A stretch of DNA of 64,000 nucleotides, from assembly GCA_932294295.1 (NCBI GenBank), contig OW028579.1, positions 33,491,250-33,555,249 of the forward strand. The letters are read 5' to 3'. Of the stretch, positions 58,896-64,000 are shown piece after piece (position 1 is the first letter of the stretch; each line of letters starts with the position of its first letter). The DNA is from Alitta virens. Lineage: Eukaryota > Annelida > Polychaeta > Phyllodocida > Nereididae. The notes beneath the pieces were generated by a model. It ran no database searches and was not told the DNA's origin. It was given only the letters and a program-made list of their open reading frames with translations. Position numbers and translations under genes: made by a program.

Positions 58896-60644
58896 ATGAA
58901 AACATGTTGGTATATTGTTAGTTGTATTGTTTTTGCAGATATTTGTGCTGGAAAACAAAAGCCAAATGACTATGAAAACATTCAGCACTTAATGAAGAGG
59001 ACTGTACTACAATGTAGCATTGAGAAAGCAGAGACAGTGTACTGTTTAAGAAATATCACTTGCAGAAAATGCATTGTCATGGTGAGTATTCATAACAGAA
59101 AAAAATATAAAATTGCTACATTTTCACTTTCATTAATCCGTAAATGTCATGTTGAATAGTACTTTTGCATGTACAGTAGATGGCAAAAGTATTCATGCCT
59201 CTAGATTTTGCAGGCATATATAATAATTTACAACATGTTGTAAATTTTCAAGACACTTTGCAACTGTTATGCAAAGTTTCGTATGAAATTGCGAATATTT
59301 TCATTGTTGCACTAGATTTTCATCAGAATTTCTCAGAATTTTCTGAAATTCACCTAGGAAAACTTTTTACATAAATTAAAATGGAATATTGGCTGGCGGA
59401 CTGAAAATGTAAGCGACTTCAGTGAAGTAATAAATTGGTAAAAATACATCAAAATTACATCTTATTTTTTAAAAAGCCAATCTTTTTTAACAGTACTTTT
59501 TCTTCAAAATTTCATTGCTTATTAGTAATCAGCCAACCAACAACCAAAAGTGAAAGTTTCAAAAACTGACACCAAAATATTACTATTTAATCAGAAGTGG
59601 AAAATATTGCAATTTTTATGGAATTACATCACAGGGTAAGGCCACCTTAATTTTAAACAGTGCCATTGATATGGGTTATGTACTTACCATGACAAACAAT
59701 GAATAGTTATAGTTGACATATATATGTCATAAACAAATTGGTGTGTGATTGAACCATATGGTCATGCCCGTCCTTAAAATATGAATACTTTTGAAACCCA
59801 CGGATATTAAGGAGAAAAGGAAAGGTACAAAAACGTTGTATAGTATTTTAAAAAATTTTTGTTTGAGCATCCATAATGCAAATATAGACTAAATGACTCT
59901 GTTGTGTTGCCTATTGATATTGATATTTTCAATAAAGAACCACCCTTAGACAGCATGCAAACAAGGAGGACATAGACCTGTGTATATCATGGAAAATTAT
60001 GAAGAATAAGTTACTGGATGACACCAACAACATTTACATGAGGATTGCCTGTCAACAACAAAGAACAAAACCTACCAATGGCGTTCTGTCCTGTGGAGAG
60101 ATGGAGCTACGACCACACCGGTCTTGCTATTGTTTAATGACGTCATCAACAAAAGGTCAATCAGTGCATTTGATGACGTTATAGTTGGATGACGTCATTA
60201 AACAATAGCAAGACCGGTGTGGTCGTAGCTCCATCTCTCGACAGGACAGAACGCCATTGGGCAACCTAGTTAATAAATATACGAAACATTAACAGTTGTA
60301 ATAATAAATGTCTGATCCCTATAAATGGTGATGTTATATAATTAATGTCTTTGATGCAAACCATCTAATGTCATGATTTTTATAATAGCACTTCCTTTGC
60401 TTTATTTTGACAGGAGTTGACACCCACATTTTGTTCAGATCAAGCACAAGAGAGAGTCCAGTCTATGTGGAAAATATGGCATGATGGTCATGCAAGAGAG
60501 AACCTGATATTTCACTGGTTTTTTAATGTAAAATTGCTGTTTATTGGATACAAAAAATACACCATGTGTTATGTGGAATTTTGCATCATTGATTGGTGTA
60601 TGGTTTATTTGGTAAACTTGTACATTGTGTATGAAGTGATTTAA
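58896..60644 (+). CDS. Hypothetical secreted Cys peptide, 2 exons
   Basis: Not recognised. Exon 1 (58896-59081) starts MKTCWYIVSCIVFADICAG, a signal-peptide-like sequence, followed by a Cys-containing stretch (VLQCSIEKAETVYCLRNITC) and a GTGAGT donor. A second exon from 60414, after a TTTTGACAG acceptor, continues in the same phase (ELTPTFCSDQAQERVQSMWK) to a stop at about 60644, with AATAAA near 60679. The joined product would be about 139 aa. It lies wholly inside the H1 element, and the intron holds a mariner-like repeat. It may be a captured gene, a remnant or chance; the phase agreement is modest evidence. Confidence 0.3.
59167..59670 (+). mobile_element. Mariner-like dispersed repeat
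   Basis: Starts TACAGTAGATGGCAAAAGTA and shares blocks in reverse with 5757-6258. A CAAAAGTATTCAT match in opposite orientation near 59788-59800 may be the other end. Non-coding. Confidence 0.55.
60075..60260. repeat. Foldback with 70-bp near-perfect arms
   Basis: CCAATGGCGTTCTGTCCTGT, GAGATGGAGCTACGACCACA, CCGGTCTTGCTATTGTTTAA and TGACGTCATC on the left are repeated inversely on the right around about 40 bp. One of the cleanest hairpins in the window. Confidence 0.85.
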
Positions 60645-60720
60645 TCCTTAAGTTGTTTGGTTTGTTCATGAAAGAAAATAAATGTATAAATCAATTTTTT
60701 GTGCTGTATATTTATTCATA

Positions 60721-61065
60721 TCTAAAATAACCTTTATTGAACCAATATATGAACCTTTAATTGAACATTGTTAGGTTCCAAATAGAACCACAGGGTTCTA
60801 AAATGAACCCTAACAGAACCATAGATGCACCTATAAAAGTTCTTTGAAGAACTGTTGAACAATCCAAGGGTTCTTTGCAGAACCATTTGATGGGTTTGTT
60901 CAATAACCATTTGGTTCCATCAAAAACTTTAAAACGGAACCTTCAGTGGTTCTTTAAAAGAACCATTAGATAAGTTCTAAAAAAACTAATAAAGGTACCA
61001 AATCTATACTGGGCTTTTGAACCTTTAAAGGTTCCATATAACACAAATGGTTTTTAGAGTGTACG
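60721..61065. repeat. GGTTCT/AGAACC-rich repeat
   Basis: Many short, alternately oriented GGTTCTTTNNAGAACC words, ending ACCATTTGTGT and TTTTTAGAGTGT (CACTCTAAAAA reversed). This pattern is typical of a MITE class found in several animal genomes; only one end is clear here. Confidence 0.5.
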
Positions 61066-61309
61066 TAGCTATTATACGTGATAGTGTCAACGCCACTTTA
61101 GAGGAACCCTCCTGAAGACTTCTGTCTTCAAATAAAAAAGTTCTGAGTGTCTGCATGAGTTCAGCTGTACTGATGTTCCGCCCTCAAGGAGGAATGAAGT
61201 GAAATGACATATCGGAAAATGGCTATGAATAATATATAGTTAAAAAAATAAGAAAAGACATTTAAGTGAATGTTTGTATAGTTGTACTTGTACTTCTTCA
61301 TAGGACCTC

Positions 61310-61370
61310 ATGGTGCACGCAATGGACAACTTGCTGCTTAAGTTTGTCATTATCATAAGCTTAGCAAATG
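61310..61370 (+). CDS. Possible signal-peptide first exon of unknown gene
   Basis: After an acceptor-like TACTTCTTCATAG, a 61-nt segment reads MVHAMDNLLLKFVIIISLANG and is followed directly by a GTACGT donor. The hydrophobic core fits a signal peptide. Later exons would lie beyond the satellite array and outside the window, so the gene cannot be confirmed or named. Confidence 0.3.
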
Positions 61371-61975
61371 GTACGTTTGTATATTTATATCTTTTGTGAC
61401 CTCTACACGTCTGGACGGCCTGGTGAATAGGCTCTGTCAGCTATTAAAGTAATATGCACCCACATCAGAGGGATTAAAAATAAATTCGGAATCCACATTG
61501 TGTTTTTAGTCATCTTTATTCATACAAAGCTTGGAGCAGTGCAATATTAATTTTAGAAGGTTCTGTCATCTCTATAATTAATGATGCCATTCGAATTATT
61601 TGCTGAAGGGACATTCAGCAATAATGTTTTATTTTAGTCCTTACACTCAAGCCCCAGTGGTTATTTTCTGATGTGTTGAAGTGTTCCAGTGCTGTCCAAC
61701 GGGTATGAGCTAAGTGCATCAGTCTCGTCACAAATACTTAATTGCAGGAGGCCTAATTCTAAAAATCAACCTCAGGCACACTTGTTTTACTAGTGTATGT
61801 TTATGGTCTAATTGGAACATCTGGCTGCATGGTCAGTTATACAAGACAATTTGTATGGTAACGAACACCGCTAGCTTAAATAATGCACAAACCGCATTGC
61901 GCTGGATCACTTCTCCACTTCGGACAATAACACAAGGCTTTGCACAATTCACACTCCAGTTATGCCAGTCTGGCC

Positions 61976-64000
61976 ATACCATCCCTAGCACAATGTGTTT
62001 ATTTTATACCAAATATGTTAACTTTATACTCTGTCTGGCCATCCCATACTATCCCATACCTAGCACAATGTGTTTATTTTATACCAAATATGTTAATTTT
62101 ATACTCTGTCTGGCCATACCATACTATCCCATACCTAGCACAATGCATTATTTAATACCAGATATGTTAATTTTATACTCTGTCTGGCCATCCCATACTA
62201 TCCCATACCTAGCACAATGTGTTTATTTTATACCAAATATGTTAATTTTATACTCTGTCTGGCCATCCCATACTATCCCATACCTAGCACAATGTGTTTA
62301 TTTTATACCAAATATGTTAATTTTATACTCTGTCCGGCCATACCATACTATCCCATACCTAGCACAATGTGTTTATTTTATACCAAATATGTTAATTTTA
62401 TACTCTGTCCGGCCATCCCATACTATCCCATACCTAGCACAATGTGTTTATTTTATACCAAATATGTTAATTTTATACTCTGTCCGGCCATCCCATACTA
62501 TCCCATACCTAGCACAATGCATTAATTTAATACCAAATATGTTAATTTTATACTCTGTCCGGCCATACCATACTATCCCATACCTAGCACAATGCATTAT
62601 TTGATACCAGATATGTTAATTTTATACTCTGTCTGGCCATCCCATCCCTAGCACAATGCGTTTATTTTATACCAAATATGTTAATTTTATACTCTGTCTG
62701 GCCATACCATACTATCCCATACCTAGCACAATGCATTAATTTAATACCAAATATGTTAATTTTATACTCTGTCCGGCCATACCATACTATCCCATACCTA
62801 GCACAATGCATTATTTAATACCAGATATGTTAATTTTATACTCAGTCTGGCCATCCCATACTATCCCATACCTAGCACAATGCATTATTTAATACCAGAT
62901 ATGTTAATTTTATACTCTGTCCGGCCATACCATACTATCCCATACCTAGCACAATGCATTATTTAATACCAGATATGTTAATTTTATACTCTGTCTGGCC
63001 ATCCCATCCCTAGCACAATGCATTTATTTTATACCAAATATGTTAATTTTATACTCTGTCTGGCCATACCATACTATCCCATACCTAGCACAATGCATTA
63101 ATTTAATACCAAATATGTTAATTTTATACTCTGTCCGGCCATACCATACTATCCCATACCTAGCACAATGCATTATTTAATACCAGATATGTTAATTTTA
63201 TACTCTGTCGGTCCATCCCATCCCTAGCACAATGTGTTTATTTTATACCAAATATGTTAATTTTATACTCTGTCTGGCCATCCCATACTATCCCATACCT
63301 AGCACAATGCATTAATTTAATACCAAATATGTTAATTTTATACTCTGTCTGGCCATACCATACTATCCCATACCTAGCACAATGCATTATTTAATACCAA
63401 ATATGTTAATTTTATACTCTGTCCGGCCATACCATACTATCCCATACCTAGCACAATGCATTATTTAATACCAGATATGTTAATTTTATACTCTGTCTGG
63501 CCATCCCATACTATCCCATACCTAGCACAATGTGTTTATTTTATACCAAATATGTTAATTTTATACTCTGTCTGGCCATCCCATACTATCCCATACCTAG
63601 CACAATGTGTTTATTTTATACCAAATATGTTAATTTTATACTCTGTCCGGCCATACCATACTATCCCATACCTAGCACAATGTGTTTATTTTATACCAAA
63701 TATGTTAATTTTATACTCTGTCCGGCCATCCCATACTATCCCATACCTAGCACAATGTGTTTATTTTATACCAAATATGTTAATTTTATACTCTGTCCGG
63801 CCATCCCATACTATCCCATACCTAGCACAATGCATTAATTTAATACCAAATATGTTAATTTTATACTCTGTCCGGCCATACCATACTATCCCATACCTAG
63901 CACAATGCATTATTTGATACCAGATATGTTAATTTTATACTCTGTCTGGCCATCCCATCCCTAGCACAATGCGTTTATTTTATACCAAATATGTTAATTT
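61976..64000. repeat. 75-bp satellite with 1313-bp higher-order period
   Basis: Tandem monomers of 75 bp (variants of about 74 and 65 bp) with CCATACCTAGCACAATG, TTTATTTTATACCAAATATG and TTAATTTTATACTCTGTC blocks. Since 75 is divisible by three, long frames of 25-residue repeats appear (61714-62604; 63456-63917), but they have no start context or homology and are taken as by-products. The order of variants at 62143-62660 returns at 63456-63973, a period of 1313 bp. The array continues past the window end. Confidence 0.93.

Larger units (their letters stand above)
58103..61097. mobile_element. About 3-kb Harbinger-like element H1
   Basis: Left end AGGGGTGTTCACACTATCAC and right end (reversed) AGTGGCGTTGACACTATCAC, both flanked by TTA (58100-58102 and 61098-61100). 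The outer 500 bp is the CpG-rich H1 body also at 10180 and 37420. The interior is a mosaic: a 26-bp perfect inverted pair (58624-58649 and 59738-59763), a mariner-like repeat (59167-59670), a foldback (60075-60260) and a GGTTC-rich stretch. No Harbinger transposase is visible, so it would be non-autonomous. Confidence 0.7.

Noticed and set aside
61714..62604. 296-codon open frame of 25-residue repeats
   Set aside because: It is produced by a 75-bp satellite whose length is a multiple of three; it begins at a non-ATG codon, has no homology, and the other monomers are out of frame or truncated.

Overview
This is eukaryotic nuclear DNA from an invertebrate animal. Genes are split by GT-AG introns (plus one AT-AC intron), are AT-rich and metazoan-specific, and sit among transposable elements. 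An RBP4-type lipocalin beside TAF9, CUL3 and a KY-family gene would suit an invertebrate deuterostome, but the species cannot be fixed from this window. Exon models below were built by reading splice sites and checking phase. Every multi-exon model for the four main genes closes in frame.

Layout. 1-9.3 kb: a minus-strand secreted lipocalin (five exons, about 213 aa, TATA box) whose introns hold two minisatellites and several small transposons. 9.3-14.1 kb: gene-poor, with a PIF/Harbinger-like fragment, a tRNA-derived SINE, a 648-bp tandem duplication and several foldbacks. 14.2-17.5 kb: TAF9 on plus (six exons, 212 aa). 19.9-33.0 kb: CUL3 on plus (18 exons, 768 aa), including a U12-type AT-AC intron just before the neddylation lysine. 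34.4-46.5 kb: a KY/hillarin-family gene on minus (seven exons, 955 aa), convergent with CUL3, with a promoter carrying a CRE and a TATA box. The transglutaminase-like core keeps His and Asp but has Val at the nucleophile Cys position. One KY intron carries a 2.1-kb satellite with an 820-bp, 12-mer higher-order repeat. 46.6-58 kb: no convincing gene; MITEs, a GATA microsatellite, SINEs and a decayed LINE. 58.1-61.1 kb: a 3-kb element with PIF/Harbinger-like ends and TTA target duplications, holding a possible two-exon secreted-peptide gene. 61.3 kb: a possible signal-peptide first exon, then a 75-bp satellite that runs off the end of the window.

The host genes do not form a pathway. TAF9 (TFIID/SAGA) and CUL3 (ubiquitin ligase scaffold) are housekeeping genes, the lipocalin is predicted to be extracellular, and KY relatives act in muscle and the cytoskeleton. 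The most distinctive material is the repeat fraction: at least three tRNA-derived SINE families, three Harbinger-like groups with TTA target duplications, four hAT-like MITEs, a MITE inserted inside another MITE with the empty site visible elsewhere in the window, and two satellites with higher-order structure. No CRISPR array, operon or canonical rRNA/tRNA gene was seen.
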